A DNA stretch of 64,000 nucleotides from a bacterium (GTDB taxonomy: Bacteria > Hinthialibacterota > Hinthialibacteria > H5-UNCL2), in NCBI GenBank assembly GCA_015075175.1, contig JABTUV010000009.1, forward strand, positions 156,551 to 220,550, given 5' to 3'. Below are positions 10,629 to 20,457 of the stretch, piece after piece (position 1 is the stretch's first letter; every line of letters starts with the position of its first letter). Both the position numbers and the translations under genes were made by a program. A model generated the notes under the pieces. That model was not told the DNA's origin. It saw only the letters and a program-made list of their open reading frames with translations, and made no database searches.

Positions 10629-13235
10629 TCATGGCGTCCACACGAGGCGGAAGCCGGTATCGTACGAACCCGTGATTTTGAAACGGCGCGACGCCGAACG
10701 ACACTCCTTGGCGCGGCTGCCCCAATATCCACCGCGAACAACACGCATGTTCGCCTGTCCTCCGGTGGTCCAGGCACTTCCATCGGCGGGGGCTCCCTGG
10801 TAGGTTGAGTGCTGCACATCCTCGCACCATTCATACGCATTGCCGCACATATCGTACAGTCCCCAGGGATTGGGGTGCTTTCCGCCTACTACGTGGGCAT
10901 ACCATTCACCGAGGTGCTGTGTGTTGAAAAGGAAATACCAAGCGAAATCGCTCACTTCGGCGTCGCCGGGGTCGTCACCCCAATAGAACCGCGTGGTGGT
11001 CGTGCCTCGGCAGGCGTATTCCCACTCTGATTCGCTCGGCAGGCGAAAAGTCCCCAGGCCCAGGGCATTGAGCCTGTCCAGAAAACCGTTCGCCTGGCGG
11101 ATACTATCCCAGGAGATGTACACCGCCGCGCTGTTGGAAGCGCCCAGCACGTAGTTCTGGCCCTGCCACGGGGCGGTTCCCATCACCGCTTCCCACTGGG
11201 CCTTCGTGAGCTCGTACTTGCTCATGTAGAAATCGTAGCCGAAGTTGACTACGTGCTGAGGATCTTCTTCGGCAATACTCCCCTGCTCCCCCGGATAACG
11301 TCCCATCATGAAGCTGCCGGAGGGAATCCTGACAAATGTCAACGGTGTAGCATCTTGTGGAAGGCCGGGCAGCTGGATGATGATATCCGGGCTTTCGGAA
11401 ACGACGGTGTAATTGACGTTCAGCGAAATCCACTCGGGCGTCTGGCTCGTGACGCTAATGTACGTCTGATAGTCGCCTGTCGCGTCGGTCGGGAAGTCGC
11501 TGTACCGTGGGATGTCCGCCTTCCCGTGACGCATGAGCACGTGCAGCGGACCACTGTCATGTATTGGCGTACCGTTCCTCTCCGTCATCCAGTGGTAGAC
11601 CACCGGCCCGTCACCCAAACCGGAAAACTCCCCGTTGATGGAGGTTGTCGCTCCCTGTACCACCGTGATGGGCAGGAACGCGCCAAAGGTGACGGATTCC
11701 ACGTACCCCGTGGACGGCTCTACGGTATAGCTGGCAGCCTCGGATTCCAGGAGCGACGGATACGTCACATCTACGAAAGATGTATAAGTCCCCCATGGGT
11801 CGGTGGGAAAGCGGCGGTATGTAGGAAGGCTCGCCTCTCCACTTGCCATGAGTACGGTCAACGGACCGCTGTCATGAACCGGCGCGCCTTCCCTCTGTGT
11901 CATCCAGTGATAGACCGCAATGCCAGAGCCCGTCCCCGAGAAGATACCGTCATTGGAAACGCTGCCCCATTGCAAAGCCGTCGGAGGCGAAAACGATCCC
12001 ACCGAGGCAGAACGCACATATTCCGATGCCGCTCCCACCGACCACGCTGCTCGGAAGCCGAGGTCGTGACCAGCATGGGCAACGCCAGGTGCAAACCGTA
12101 CAGCCGAGCGGCAGATGGACGGCTGTTCGAAATAGTCGCCGCCCCGGGCCATTCGCAGGATGGGATTCCCCCCGGTTGTCCAGGCGCTCCCATCGGTGGG
12201 CGCACCCTGATAGTTTGCATGGTAAACATCCTCGCACAATTCTTCAACATTGCCGCTCATGTCGCAAAGTCCAAAGGCGTTGGAAAGCTTCAATCCCACC
12301 ACGTGCGGGTAGTCCTCCTCGAACGGCCCCTGCGTATTTGCGTGATACCACGCGTAGTCGCCAATCTCCGTCCCATCGAGGTCGTCACCCCAGTAGAATC
12401 GCGTCGTTGTCCCCGCCCGGCAGGCGTACTCCCACTCCGCCTCGCTGGGCAGGCGAAATGTCCCCACACCGAGCATGTTCAGCTTGTCCAAAAAGCCGCT
12501 TGCCTCCCGAATGTCATTCCAGGAGACAAAACAGGCCGGGCTGTTCGGGTCGACTAGAACGTCATTCTGTCCTTCCCAAGGCGTCGTGCCCATCACGGCC
12601 TGCCACTGCGCCTGGGTCACCTCGTACTTGCCCATATAAAAGTCGTGGCCGATGTTCACCTGGTGTTGAGGGTCTTCGCTCGCAAAGCTGTCCTGCTCCC
12701 CTGGATAACGGCCCATCATGAAGCTGCCGGCGGGAATCCTTACCAGCGTCAGCGGCGTCGCATCCACCGGCAGGCCCGGTATCTGGACGATGATTTCGCT
12801 TGGCAGTTCTGCCACCGTCGGTGGTGGAGTCGGTGTTGGGGTTGGCGTTGCGGTATCGGTCGGACTCGGAGTCGAGGTAGGTGTTGGAGTGAACGTCGCA
12901 GTCGGGGAGGCGGTGGAAGTCGGCGTCCAGGTCATGGAAGGTGTCCGACTAGGCGTATCCGTCGGCGTCGCTGTGGCCGTCGCGGTTGGGCTCGCCGTGT
13001 CCGTTGGAGTCGCTGTCGGGCTCGTCGCTTCTTTCCAGTGTTGGATAACATAGAGCACGTCCGCCTCGTCGACCACCCCATCGCCGGTGAAGTCGCCCGG
13101 CCCGCCCATCGTACTCTGCCAGTTCTCGGCGATGTTCAGCAGGGCCTGCCTGTCGATGCGACCGTAGATCTGCCCGGCGACAGCGCAGCACAGAAACACG
13201 ATCAGGAACGGAGCCGAAAGGAGCCGCCGTTTCAT
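10629..13235 (-). CDS. Secreted twin SUMF1-domain protein with dockerin-like domain (unit 2)
   Basis: The 868-residue product has the same layout as its paralogue at 2482-5079. It has a signal peptide (about 1-24), a dockerin-like segment with Ca loop DFTGDGVVDEAD (to about 71), a Thr-Pro/Ser linker, SUMF1 domain 1, two Ig-like repeats (WGSVSNDG..., VVYHWMTERNG...) and SUMF1 domain 2. The ATG overlaps the stop of the beta-helix gene by one base (TGATG), so the two are translated together and probably work at the same site. True FGE cysteines are not seen (the motifs are SICRSAVR and KECRSASR). It is likely a cell-surface or extracellular binding protein. Copy B starts 57 bp downstream. Confidence 0.87.
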   Translation of the reverse strand: MKRRLLSAPFLIVFLCCAVAGQIYGRIDRQALLNIAENWQSTMGGPGDFTGDGVVDEADVLYVIQHWKEATSPTATPTDTASPTATATATPTDTPSRTPSMTWTPTSTASPTATFTPTPTSTPSPTDTATPTPTPTPPPTVAELPSEIIVQIPGLPVDATPLTLVRIPAGSFMMGRYPGEQDSFASEDPQHQVNIGHDFYMGKYEVTQAQWQAVMGTTPWEGQNDVLVDPNSPACFVSWNDIREASGFLDKLNMLGVGTFRLPSEAEWEYACRAGTTTRFYWGDDLDGTEIGDYAWYHANTQGPFEEDYPHVVGLKLSNAFGLCDMSGNVEELCEDVYHANYQGAPTDGSAWTTGGNPILRMARGGDYFEQPSICRSAVRFAPGVAHAGHDLGFRAAWSVGAASEYVRSASVGSFSPPTALQWGSVSNDGIFSGTGSGIAVYHWMTQREGAPVHDSGPLTVLMASGEASLPTYRRFPTDPWGTYTSFVDVTYPSLLESEAASYTVEPSTGYVESVTFGAFLPITVVQGATTSINGEFSGLGDGPVVYHWMTERNGTPIHDSGPLHVLMRHGKADIPRYSDFPTDATGDYQTYISVTSQTPEWISLNVNYTVVSESPDIIIQLPGLPQDATPLTFVRIPSGSFMMGRYPGEQGSIAEEDPQHVVNFGYDFYMSKYELTKAQWEAVMGTAPWQGQNYVLGASNSAAVYISWDSIRQANGFLDRLNALGLGTFRLPSESEWEYACRGTTTTRFYWGDDPGDAEVSDFAWYFLFNTQHLGEWYAHVVGGKHPNPWGLYDMCGNAYEWCEDVQHSTYQGAPADGSAWTTGGQANMRVVRGGYWGSRAKECRSASRRFKITGSYDTGFRLVWTP

Positions 13236-16200
13236 CAGTGATACTCAAAAGCGCCGATATCTACCCTCGGCCCCTGTGGAATCGTCGTGCCGATAAAGTC
13301 GACATCCGGATGTAGGCCATCAAGGCTACCTTTATCCTTAGCGTTTCCACCAGTGCTGGTCAATGCAAAACCGAAGGGTGGACTGCCGGAGTTGACGAAC
13401 CCCGGTACCCCCGTCTGGCTCTGCTGATCGAACAACTTGTCCGGGTCGTTCTTCCAGTCGTACCAAGTGATCTGTTCCAATGACCAATTGACGACCCTGT
13501 AGTCCGTATCGGTAGCTGCGTACACAACGTTGTAGTTGCAGATGTTCGTGCCATGCGTTGCCCAGATGATGCAATATCCGGCCGGGTCGGCGACGAGAAT
13601 GTTGTTCTCGAATATGTTGTCGGTACAATTGTCAGTGCTGCCGCCAAACCAGAGTTCCGTGTTGTAGCCGTGTCCGGGACTCCCGTTGTAGTTCTGGTAA
13701 AGCGTATTATTGTAAACCCTGTTACCCATGGCCGTCTCGCTCGCGTCACTTGTGCAAGAAACGGAAATACCCGCGTCATTCCCGAAGCAGATATTGCTGT
13801 AGACATCGCACTCATCCGCGTTATAGACGTAGATTCCCCGACCTCCATTGTCGTGGAGGTAGTTGCGATACACCTGTGCTCCATTGGCATTGAAATCCAC
13901 CGCGATGCCTCCGCCGTCATTGGTGCCATTTCCTGCAATGCAATGGGAGACGGTGTTATCGTGAACGAGCGTCGCGACAAAGGGCTTCTGAGGATCTATC
14001 CCCGATTGACCGCCGTCGTTGAGGTGGATTCCACACGAGGCGTTCTTCATCGCGACCCCGCCCAACGTACTCAGCGGCCCATCGCCCAGGCGGTTGCAGT
14101 ATGAAATAACGTTGTCGTGGATGTCAATCTCACCGCTGGCGTAATTCGTGCCGCGGGCCTTGAACACCGAGATGCCCGCCTGCCCGCATTGGGACAGCAC
14201 GTTGCCCCAAATCTCGACTTCGGTACCGGAAGTAATGGTCGCATCAACGTAGATGCCGTGAGAGCCGGTGTAATAGATATAATTGTTGCTGACCTCGGCC
14301 GTCGCGCCGACCACGCCGGTAAGACGGATTCCATAACTCTGAAACGCGGGCGCGTCGTTGTTCGCCGTGTACTGATCCGCCGAGTACCAGATGCCGTTGC
14401 CAATAATCCGGCAGCGTGTGGCCTTGCTGACGATTCCGCTCACCGAAGCGTAGCGCGTGGCCTCTCCGACATCGTAGGACGCGGTGCCGCAGCCGAACGT
14501 GCAGCCGACGATGGAAACGTCCGCGGCATGACTGCCGACGTAAACGGCGGCGTTGTTCTCCCCGATCTCCGCCACGCCTTGCTCGAACCAGCAGTCTTCG
14601 AGCGTGGCCCACGAAGCATAATCGGCGACATGGACATTGGTACCCTTGCTCCGGATGAAATGGAATCCGCGGAACGTCGTTCCGTTGTGGTTGTTGAAAT
14701 GGACGCAGTGGTCGCGCAATGGGTACTCCAGCGTCCATACCTCGTTCGGATCGTAAGTTGAGTCTCCATAAACATAAAGCGACTGCGTGCCCGCATCCCA
14801 ATACCAGTCGCGCAACGCGTTAAGGTCCCCCAGCGAGTTCTCGCTGGCGCCGCGTGGATTACCAAAAAAGAGTTGCTTCGGATCGGACGCAACCGAGGCG
14901 CCCCAAATGTTACCGGAGTGATACGTCCATGTAGGCGCGAATGACGTTGCTCCGACAACGGTCGGCAGGTCACTCTCTCCTGAGGCTTCGAGAGTCAACC
15001 CATCTGTATTCAAGGTAACCTGCTCCCGGTAAACACCTGTAGCTACCTCGATGAAGGTCGCGCCGTACTCTGGATGCGCTGTGACTTGACCGAGCGCGTA
15101 CGTGATGGTCTTAAACGGGCTGCCCAGACTACCGTCGTTGGTATTGTCGCCGTCCGCGTCTGAAACGAAATACGCCGTCGCCACGGTGATGGTCACGCTG
15201 GCCGTGGCGCTGTTGTCGGCGTAGTCCGTACACGCGACGATCAATTGATGATAACCCTTTTCAGCCGTGGTGGTATCCCAGCTGAATTTGTAACTGCCGG
15301 AGGAGAGCTCGCCCGTGCCTGCCAGCACCGGAGGCGCCACGCCATCGTCCTTGTCCCAATAGAAGACGACATCGCGAACGCCCAACCCCTCGTCAATGGC
15401 CGTCGCCTCCAAGATTTCGACTCCCGCAATCGCCTCGCCCGTTGTCGGCGAAATGATCGCGCAAGTCGGGTCCGTGGTGTCCGCAGGGGTCGGCGTCGGC
15501 GTCTCCGTAGGCGTGTTCGTGGCCGTCGGGGTATTGGTCCACGTCCAGGTCGGTGTCCATGTCCACGTCCACGTGGGAGTCGGCGTCCACGTCCACGTGG
15601 GAGTGGGTGTCGGCGTGTTCGTTGCCGTGGGCGTGTTGGTAAAGCTTGGCGTGTCCGTTGGTGTATCCGTCGGGGTGAACGTCGGCGTCGGCGTGTCGGT
15701 GTCGGTCGGCGTGGGTGTCGGCGTATGCGTGGTGGTAGACGTATCGGTTGGCGTCGGCGTCGGCGTGTAGGTCGCCGTCGGCGTGTTGGTCGGCGTGAAC
15801 GTCGGCGTCCTGATATCCGGACCGCCGCCGTAGTGGTAACCCGCATCCGCCGGATACGAATCCGCGGTCGTGTCTGTGCTCGTATAGCCTGTGTCGAAGT
15901 AGATATCCAGAAACCCATCCACAATGTCCACCGCCGGGCTGGAAGCGCCTGCGCCAAACGCCCCGACGGCAAGGCCGCCGGCATCCTCGAGCATGGCGTA
16001 GCGCGCATTCTGGGTGACCATCTCCTCCCACGACGAGCGGACGTCGTGCGTACCGTTGGCGTAGTACGTACTCCCGTCCAGCGCGACCCACAGGCACATC
16101 CGGGTTCCCTCCGCGATCTCGTCCAATCGATCTCGATCCACGTAGATCGTCAGGTCCGTGTCGTTGCGGAAGCGCACCTTGAAACTCGCCATACCGGAAG

Positions 16201-16243
16201 AGACCTCCGTGTCCCCAAAGTCGCGCCAGATGCAGATCAGCAT
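13235..16243 (-). CDS. Right-handed parallel beta-helix protein with Thr-Pro/Trp linker (copy C, 3' ORF)
   Basis: The 1002-residue frame begins inside a beta-helix domain (ends at [13 protein letters not shown]) and passes through a Thr-Pro linker with Trp insertions ([19 protein letters not shown]). An Ig-like domain ([18 protein letters not shown]...) leads into a second beta-helix. The helix has a pectate-lyase-like entry ([19 protein letters not shown]), many NxI/GI coils, and the end [15 protein letters not shown]...IGAFEYH. It has no signal peptide. In-frame sequence continues upstream of the chosen start (YDGDVSVSYQANEIDEGD), so this is most likely the 3' half of one gene starting at 19393. 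The stop overlaps the SUMF1 gene by one base. It could bind or cleave polysaccharide, but no catalytic residues can be assigned. Confidence 0.8.
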   Translation of the reverse strand: MLICIWRDFGDTEVSSGMASFKVRFRNDTDLTIYVDRDRLDEIAEGTRMCLWVALDGSTYYANGTHDVRSSWEEMVTQNARYAMLEDAGGLAVGAFGAGASSPAVDIVDGFLDIYFDTGYTSTDTTADSYPADAGYHYGGGPDIRTPTFTPTNTPTATYTPTPTPTDTSTTTHTPTPTPTDTDTPTPTFTPTDTPTDTPSFTNTPTATNTPTPTPTWTWTPTPTWTWTWTPTWTWTNTPTATNTPTETPTPTPADTTDPTCAIISPTTGEAIAGVEILEATAIDEGLGVRDVVFYWDKDDGVAPPVLAGTGELSSGSYKFSWDTTTAEKGYHQLIVACTDYADNSATASVTITVATAYFVSDADGDNTNDGSLGSPFKTITYALGQVTAHPEYGATFIEVATGVYREQVTLNTDGLTLEASGESDLPTVVGATSFAPTWTYHSGNIWGASVASDPKQLFFGNPRGASENSLGDLNALRDWYWDAGTQSLYVYGDSTYDPNEVWTLEYPLRDHCVHFNNHNGTTFRGFHFIRSKGTNVHVADYASWATLEDCWFEQGVAEIGENNAAVYVGSHAADVSIVGCTFGCGTASYDVGEATRYASVSGIVSKATRCRIIGNGIWYSADQYTANNDAPAFQSYGIRLTGVVGATAEVSNNYIYYTGSHGIYVDATITSGTEVEIWGNVLSQCGQAGISVFKARGTNYASGEIDIHDNVISYCNRLGDGPLSTLGGVAMKNASCGIHLNDGGQSGIDPQKPFVATLVHDNTVSHCIAGNGTNDGGGIAVDFNANGAQVYRNYLHDNGGRGIYVYNADECDVYSNICFGNDAGISVSCTSDASETAMGNRVYNNTLYQNYNGSPGHGYNTELWFGGSTDNCTDNIFENNILVADPAGYCIIWATHGTNICNYNVVYAATDTDYRVVNWSLEQITWYDWKNDPDKLFDQQSQTGVPGFVNSGSPPFGFALTSTGGNAKDKGSLDGLHPDVDFIGTTIPQGPRVDIGAFEYH

Positions 16244-16860
16244 GTCGCCCTCATCGATCTCGTTCGCCTGGTAGGATACCGAGACGTCCCCGTCATAGAT
16301 ATCGGCCGCCGCCTGTAGTGGTAATCTGGAAAATATACGTCCCAGAGGAGTTTGATATCGTCGAGAGCGCGTATGGCATGCGCCAGTTATCAGTGCTGGT
16401 AGGCCAATTGGTCACCGTGTTGATTGCGCTGGTACTGTTCTCGGCCTTCATGCATCGCGAGCGGGCGCGCGACACGTCCCCGGCATTCTGGGCCAACAAG
16501 AACCCGTTTACTGCGGCAGCGGGATCTCCTGTATCGCTGACGAAGAGTGGATTGAGGGACGTGGAGTAGGGTGGGTGTCATTCACCCCAAGGTTAATGCT
16601 CCGTGTCGACGTTCCGGTTCGCATCGATACCGTTGCTCCAGAAGAGATTGTCATTCCCCACCGTTGCAGTTTACGGTCTGGTACGAGGCGGCGCAGGAAC
16701 TATCTCCCTTAACGCCATGTTGCGTATTGGCGAAAATGCAGCGATTAGCTTCGTGTTCCACGCGCCTGATGAACGCGCCATGCAGGTACAATCCATAGTT
16801 GCCGTTGTAGAGGTGTTATTATACGACTTGAGTAATAGTATCCCGCGTCGTTAGCCGCGT
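16244..16860 (-). other. Frameshifted bridge between the two beta-helix ORFs
   Basis: Coding sequence continues through this stretch on the minus strand, but in changing frames. NGNYGLYLHGAFIRRVEHEA follows YYYSSRII after a shift near 16830. GNDNLFWSNGIDANRNVDTE follows after a shift near 16665, then LNPLFVSDTGDP near 16560, and a shift near 16310 leads into DIYDGDVSVSYQ. All are beta-helix-type sequence. Three or four one-base indels therefore separate what reads as one gene, 19393 to 13235, of about 2050 codons. Confidence 0.65.
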
Positions 16861-19393
16861 TACCAAGCAAATATGCGTAGCCGGTCCAGTCGACAAAAAG
16901 GTTGTTCCGGATCGTCAGAGGATTATTCTGCGGATTGGTGTAATAGTAGAGGCAACAGCAGGAGTTGTTGCACTCGAACATGTTGTTCTCAATCGGATTG
17001 TTCCACAGGCTCGTCGCGCCCGAGGGGGCCCACTGATAGATCGCGACATTGAAGTGGCGGAAGATGCAAAACGCTATTTGATGATTCGTGCTTGTTGCAC
17101 CGTAGAACTGAATCGAGTTGACGTCGTCATTATTCGCCGTACGGCTACCGAAGAAGTTGGTTCCAAGATAGTAGGCGGAATCGAACAGGATCATGTCCGT
17201 TGCCGTACCCTCGGCGAGGAGCTTGGCATTGGCGCCGGAAAACTGCAGGATGGGCAAGTATGCCGTGTTCGAAGGACGGAAGAACGATACTACCACACCA
17301 GGATCCACCGTGAGCTGCGCGGTGACGGCGACGGTCTTGTCGCCTGATCCCGCGTTGTCGGCGACAAGGTAATCGACGCGGGGATGGTGGTAACCGAGAT
17401 CGAGGCCATCGGGGTCTACTTCACCATCGTTCAGAATCTCCCACGCTGCTGTGCTACTGATCGGGGCGTTGACGTCGATGTGGTGGGGTGCAATTGTAGT
17501 CCGGTTCGCTAAGACATATCCGTTAAGTGTTCCCTCTCCGGCATCGAGGAAGTCGGAGGTCGAATCGAGGTAGTAGCTGCCGTTGCCGTTGTCCTGGTCG
17601 AACGTGGTCCCCGTCTCTTCGATGGACCCCCAGAAGCCTTGGGCAAACATGCCGGTAAACCAATCGCTCTCACCGCTCCCGACACTGCTGAAGCCATTAT
17701 TGTCCAGATCGAGTGTCCAGGATTCAGGGGCTTCGTCCGGATCGTAGAAGCCGTAATCGCAGTCGGCTATGATGTTGTCCGTCGTCACCAAGTCCATGCA
17801 TATCCCGGCGTCGGTGCGCTGAACTGCAACTGCTGCATCGTTGCAGTCGTCGATCGTATTCGCGTAGAGTTCGAGCCCGAAGGTTCCGTACCCATCCACG
17901 GCGAATGCGTGAGCGAAAACCCCGCAGTCACAGTCGTAGATGAGATTGTTCGTTGCATTGAGCCTGGAGGGTCCCGTTTCCGGGATGCTGTGTTTACTGT
18001 CGCCGCCATCGCACTCAAGGAAGATCGCGTTGCCGTTCTGCGCGAAGACGTTGTCACGCACGGGTTCCGTCAAGGTGGAGCCGTAGAGATAGAGCGCGTG
18101 CGAGGCATAGCGGAAGCGGCAATTCTTGATTTCCGATGGATTGTCGGTCGCTTCGTTGAAATAGAACGCACTCAGATACCCACCTACAGCCGGAGCCTCC
18201 TCGGTAACGTCAACGCCGTTACCTTCGTCCGCCAGGGACGTAATGAAGATGGGCATATAGGGATCGCCTACGGCTTGCACCTCGGCGCCGTCTTCCACGA
18301 TAATGCACTCGTCGTTGTTGCCGTCGTAGTCGCTTCCGATCTTTACCACGGCGCCTGGCTGAATCACCAGGTGGTCTCCGTCATTGAGCGTGTACTGATC
18401 GGAGACCCACCAGGTCTTGCTCCGGTCCCACACCTCGGAGCCGACGGCGCTCTGGGTCTTCTCCACGTAGTCGATGGTTACTGGGAAGGTCATTTCCGCG
18501 AGGGTGGTATAGGGAATACCCTCCAGCAGGAATATACCGCCCTCCTCGCGCACGACGCGCTTGAAAACCGTGAGTTGCCTGTGCGGTGCGGCCGAGTCCC
18601 ATGCCTTGCCGGTGGCCAGGTAGTGGACAATGAGCCCGTTGTTGTCCCGGAAGGTGAACTTCTTCGCTTCCATCGCGGCGACCGATTCCAGGTTTACTCC
18701 ATCGCCCCAAAGTGTCCGCTCGGAGCCGCCGCAGTCGATTTGCGTGACGACCACCAGGAAAGTGCTCGAAGCGTCCATCCCCAGACCCGCTGGGGCCGGC
18801 AGCCGCTGCGGGTCCTTCAGAACTACGTTCTGCTTCAGGATGGTATTGTCATTGACGTACTCCACGTCGGCTCCCGGGAATGCACCGGGATAAATGATGC
18901 GATTGGGGGCGGAGCCGTACCTGGGATCCACGTTCTGCACGTTCGCGAGAACTCGCCTGGCCCCGGTTGACCGATCGAAATAGGCAAGGGAGCGGATGCC
19001 GAGGTGAATGCTGCGTCCGCCGATCTCATACTCGGCGTTCATCCCCCCCAACGGAGCAAAGCGTACCTTGGCACGCTGGCGCGTGGCCTCCAGGAAGTAG
19101 CCGGGCTTGGAGGACAGCGTGATGTCCGTGTTTACACGTTGCCACACGCCGGATTCGTCCAGGTAGTTGATGTCCGTACCCTTTTCAACAACGGTGCGTG
19201 TCACTTCAAGGATCTCGGGAGTGGGGAGTAGGGACGCGTCTTCTCGGTAGACGTACTCGTGCACGCGCGTATGCGCACTTCGCTTACCGACGAGTTCGCG
19301 AGCGCTGATCAACTCCGCCTGACTGAACGAGCAAAGCGAAACTACGACGGCCCAAGCGAGAATGCTGGGCAGGGAGCGAAGGAAGCGTGCCAT
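16745..19393 (-). CDS. Secreted beta-helix protein (5' ORF of the giant gene)
   Basis: The 882-residue frame has a clear signal peptide (MARFLRSLPSILAWAVVVSL...SQA). An N-terminal beta-sandwich-like region (about 40-330) is followed by a right-handed beta-helix with repeated coils (YANTIDDCNDAAVAVQRTDAG; ENNMFECNNSC; IRNNLFVDW). AAGGAGGT lies 7 bases before the ATG, so this start is secure. The last 25 residues look out of frame, since beta-helix sequence goes on in another frame. The real product probably continues to 13235 and would be one very large surface protein, partner of the SUMF1 protein that follows. Confidence 0.8.
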   Translation of the reverse strand: MARFLRSLPSILAWAVVVSLCSFSQAELISARELVGKRSAHTRVHEYVYREDASLLPTPEILEVTRTVVEKGTDINYLDESGVWQRVNTDITLSSKPGYFLEATRQRAKVRFAPLGGMNAEYEIGGRSIHLGIRSLAYFDRSTGARRVLANVQNVDPRYGSAPNRIIYPGAFPGADVEYVNDNTILKQNVVLKDPQRLPAPAGLGMDASSTFLVVVTQIDCGGSERTLWGDGVNLESVAAMEAKKFTFRDNNGLIVHYLATGKAWDSAAPHRQLTVFKRVVREEGGIFLLEGIPYTTLAEMTFPVTIDYVEKTQSAVGSEVWDRSKTWWVSDQYTLNDGDHLVIQPGAVVKIGSDYDGNNDECIIVEDGAEVQAVGDPYMPIFITSLADEGNGVDVTEEAPAVGGYLSAFYFNEATDNPSEIKNCRFRYASHALYLYGSTLTEPVRDNVFAQNGNAIFLECDGGDSKHSIPETGPSRLNATNNLIYDCDCGVFAHAFAVDGYGTFGLELYANTIDDCNDAAVAVQRTDAGICMDLVTTDNIIADCDYGFYDPDEAPESWTLDLDNNGFSSVGSGESDWFTGMFAQGFWGSIEETGTTFDQDNGNGSYYLDSTSDFLDAGEGTLNGYVLANRTTIAPHHIDVNAPISSTAAWEILNDGEVDPDGLDLGYHHPRVDYLVADNAGSGDKTVAVTAQLTVDPGVVVSFFRPSNTAYLPILQFSGANAKLLAEGTATDMILFDSAYYLGTNFFGSRTANNDDVNSIQFYGATSTNHQIAFCIFRHFNVAIYQWAPSGATSLWNNPIENNMFECNNSCCCLYYYTNPQNNPLTIRNNLFVDWTGYAYLLGNAANDAGYYYSSRIITPLQRQLWIVPAWRVHQARGTRS

Positions 19394-19778
19394 GATGACC
19401 TCCTTGGCACGCCGGGGGACAGGGCCCCGGCAACACGGTTACACCGATACCGCCATGCACCCGCCACGCCGGCGGGCGGAATAATTCTCTCGCATTAGGA
19501 ATACCGCGCAAAACAAGGCGAACCGCATCGGTCCCTTCAAGATGTAGTAGGAGGTCTGTGGACGCAAGGGGCAGACAAATGGTTCACTATATGAAGTATC
19601 GTGGATTTGGGTCTGACGTCAAGGACTTTTCGTCTCTTCACGCTAGATTAAGATGCGGCCGTGCTAAGGTCGCAGGTGGCGTCCCGATTGTGGGGGAAAA
19701 AGAAAAGGCGTATCCTATGGGGAGATAAACCCAATACTTGAGCCGAGTTAGGAGACTCGGCCCCCAGGAGGATACGCC
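19394..19778. other. Intergenic region upstream of the giant beta-helix gene
   Basis: This 385-bp stretch separates two divergent genes. Near 19404-19428 an almost self-complementary GC stretch (CCGGGGGACAGGGCCCCGG) sits in the beta-helix leader. Near 19708-19772, GGCGTATCCT and AGGATACGCC form a 10-bp inverted repeat around the leader of the IS256 remnant, the second arm including its ribosome-binding site. No gene is seen. Confidence 0.45.
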
Positions 19779-20027
19779 ATGAAGAAGGATACAACGAAAG
19801 GGCGGCAGGCGGCAAGGGAAGAACGCGCGGGATGGTTGGAGGCGCAATTGCGGCAGAGGACGCGCGAGTGGATCGAGGAGATGGTGGAGGAGGAACTGGA
19901 CGCCGCCCTGGGCACGGGGCGGCATGAGCGCAGCGAGGAGCGGCTCGGCTACCGCAAGGGGCGGCGGCCGCGCACGCTGACCACCAGCAATGGAAAGCAC
20001 GTGCTCAACCTGCCGCGGGGCGAGTAA
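19779..20027 (+). pseudogene. IS256-family transposase, N-terminal fragment
   Basis: The 82 codons include WIEEMVEEELDAALGTGRHE and LGYRKGRRPRTLTTSNGKH, the standard N-terminal signature of IS256/mutator transposases. A full protein has about 400 residues. Here the frame ends at a TAA just where an inverted copy of the same coding sequence begins. The ATG follows AGGAGGATACGCC, a good ribosome-binding site. It is a remnant and lacks the DDE catalytic core. Confidence 0.75.
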
Positions 20028-20068
20028 GTGCTTGCCGTTGCTGGTGGTCAGGGTGCGCGGGCGCCGCC
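19961..20068. repeat. Inverted repeat of IS256 coding sequence
   Basis: Bases 19961-20006 and 20022-20068 are inverted copies of each other, with about five differences and a short spacer. Both encode RPRTLTTSNGKH on opposite strands. This is either two head-to-head truncated IS256 copies or a deletion product, and it can form a long hairpin. Confidence 0.7.
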
Positions 20069-20314
20069 AAGTGAAAAGTCATAACGATCGCCCTTGCGAC
20101 ACGTGATGCTCGATAGGTTACCCGTCCCCGCGTCGGACGCACAAGTCGTGGACGCGTCGTGGTGAGACTCCCAATTGTTGGAACCACTCTGGCTGGCAAT
20201 AAGGTGTTTGTGGGGCCGGATTGATTGAGATTCCGAACAGGAATGACAGGGAGCAAAAGGAACATCCGGGCTCGCCTGCCCCTTCCGTCCGGTTATTTGG
20301 TGCAAGGCAAAGAG

Positions 20315-20348
20315 AAAGGCCACCCGCCCGTTACTGCAAGTGGCCTTT
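20315..20348 (-). terminator. Terminator after tRNA-Ala
   Basis: AAAGGCCAC at 20315-20323 pairs with GTGGCCTTT at 20340-20348 around a 16-base loop. On the minus strand this hairpin lies 19 bases after the tRNA 3' end and is followed by a pyrimidine-rich run (CTCTTTGCC). A factor-independent terminator for the spoVG/tRNA transcript is plausible. Confidence 0.5.
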
Positions 20349-20366
20349 TCTCAAGGACTTAAGAAG

Positions 20367-20439
20367 TGGAGCTGAGGGGGGTCGAACCCCTGGCCTCCTG
20401 AATGCCATTCAGGCGCTCTCCCAACTGAGCTACAGCCCC
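20367..20439 (-). tRNA. tRNA-Ala (GGC anticodon)
   Basis: The minus strand gives GGGGCTGTAGCTCAGTTGGG and the complete cloverleaf. The acceptor stem is GGGGCTG/CAGCTCC, the D arm is GCTC...GAGC, the anticodon stem is CCTGA/TCAGG with loop ATGGCAT, and the T arm is AGGGG-TTCGACC-CCCCT. The anticodon is GGC. CCA is not encoded, as the base after the discriminator A is C followed by TT. The gene starts 18 bp after the spoVG stop on the same strand. Confidence 0.95.
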
Positions 20440-20457
20440 ACCGTCGTGTTTCTTCCC

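Noticed and set aside
2482-13235. SUMF1 proteins as true formylglycine-generating enzymes
   Set aside because: The paired active-site cysteines are not seen, each protein is secreted with linkers and dockerin-like parts, and no sulfatase is nearby.
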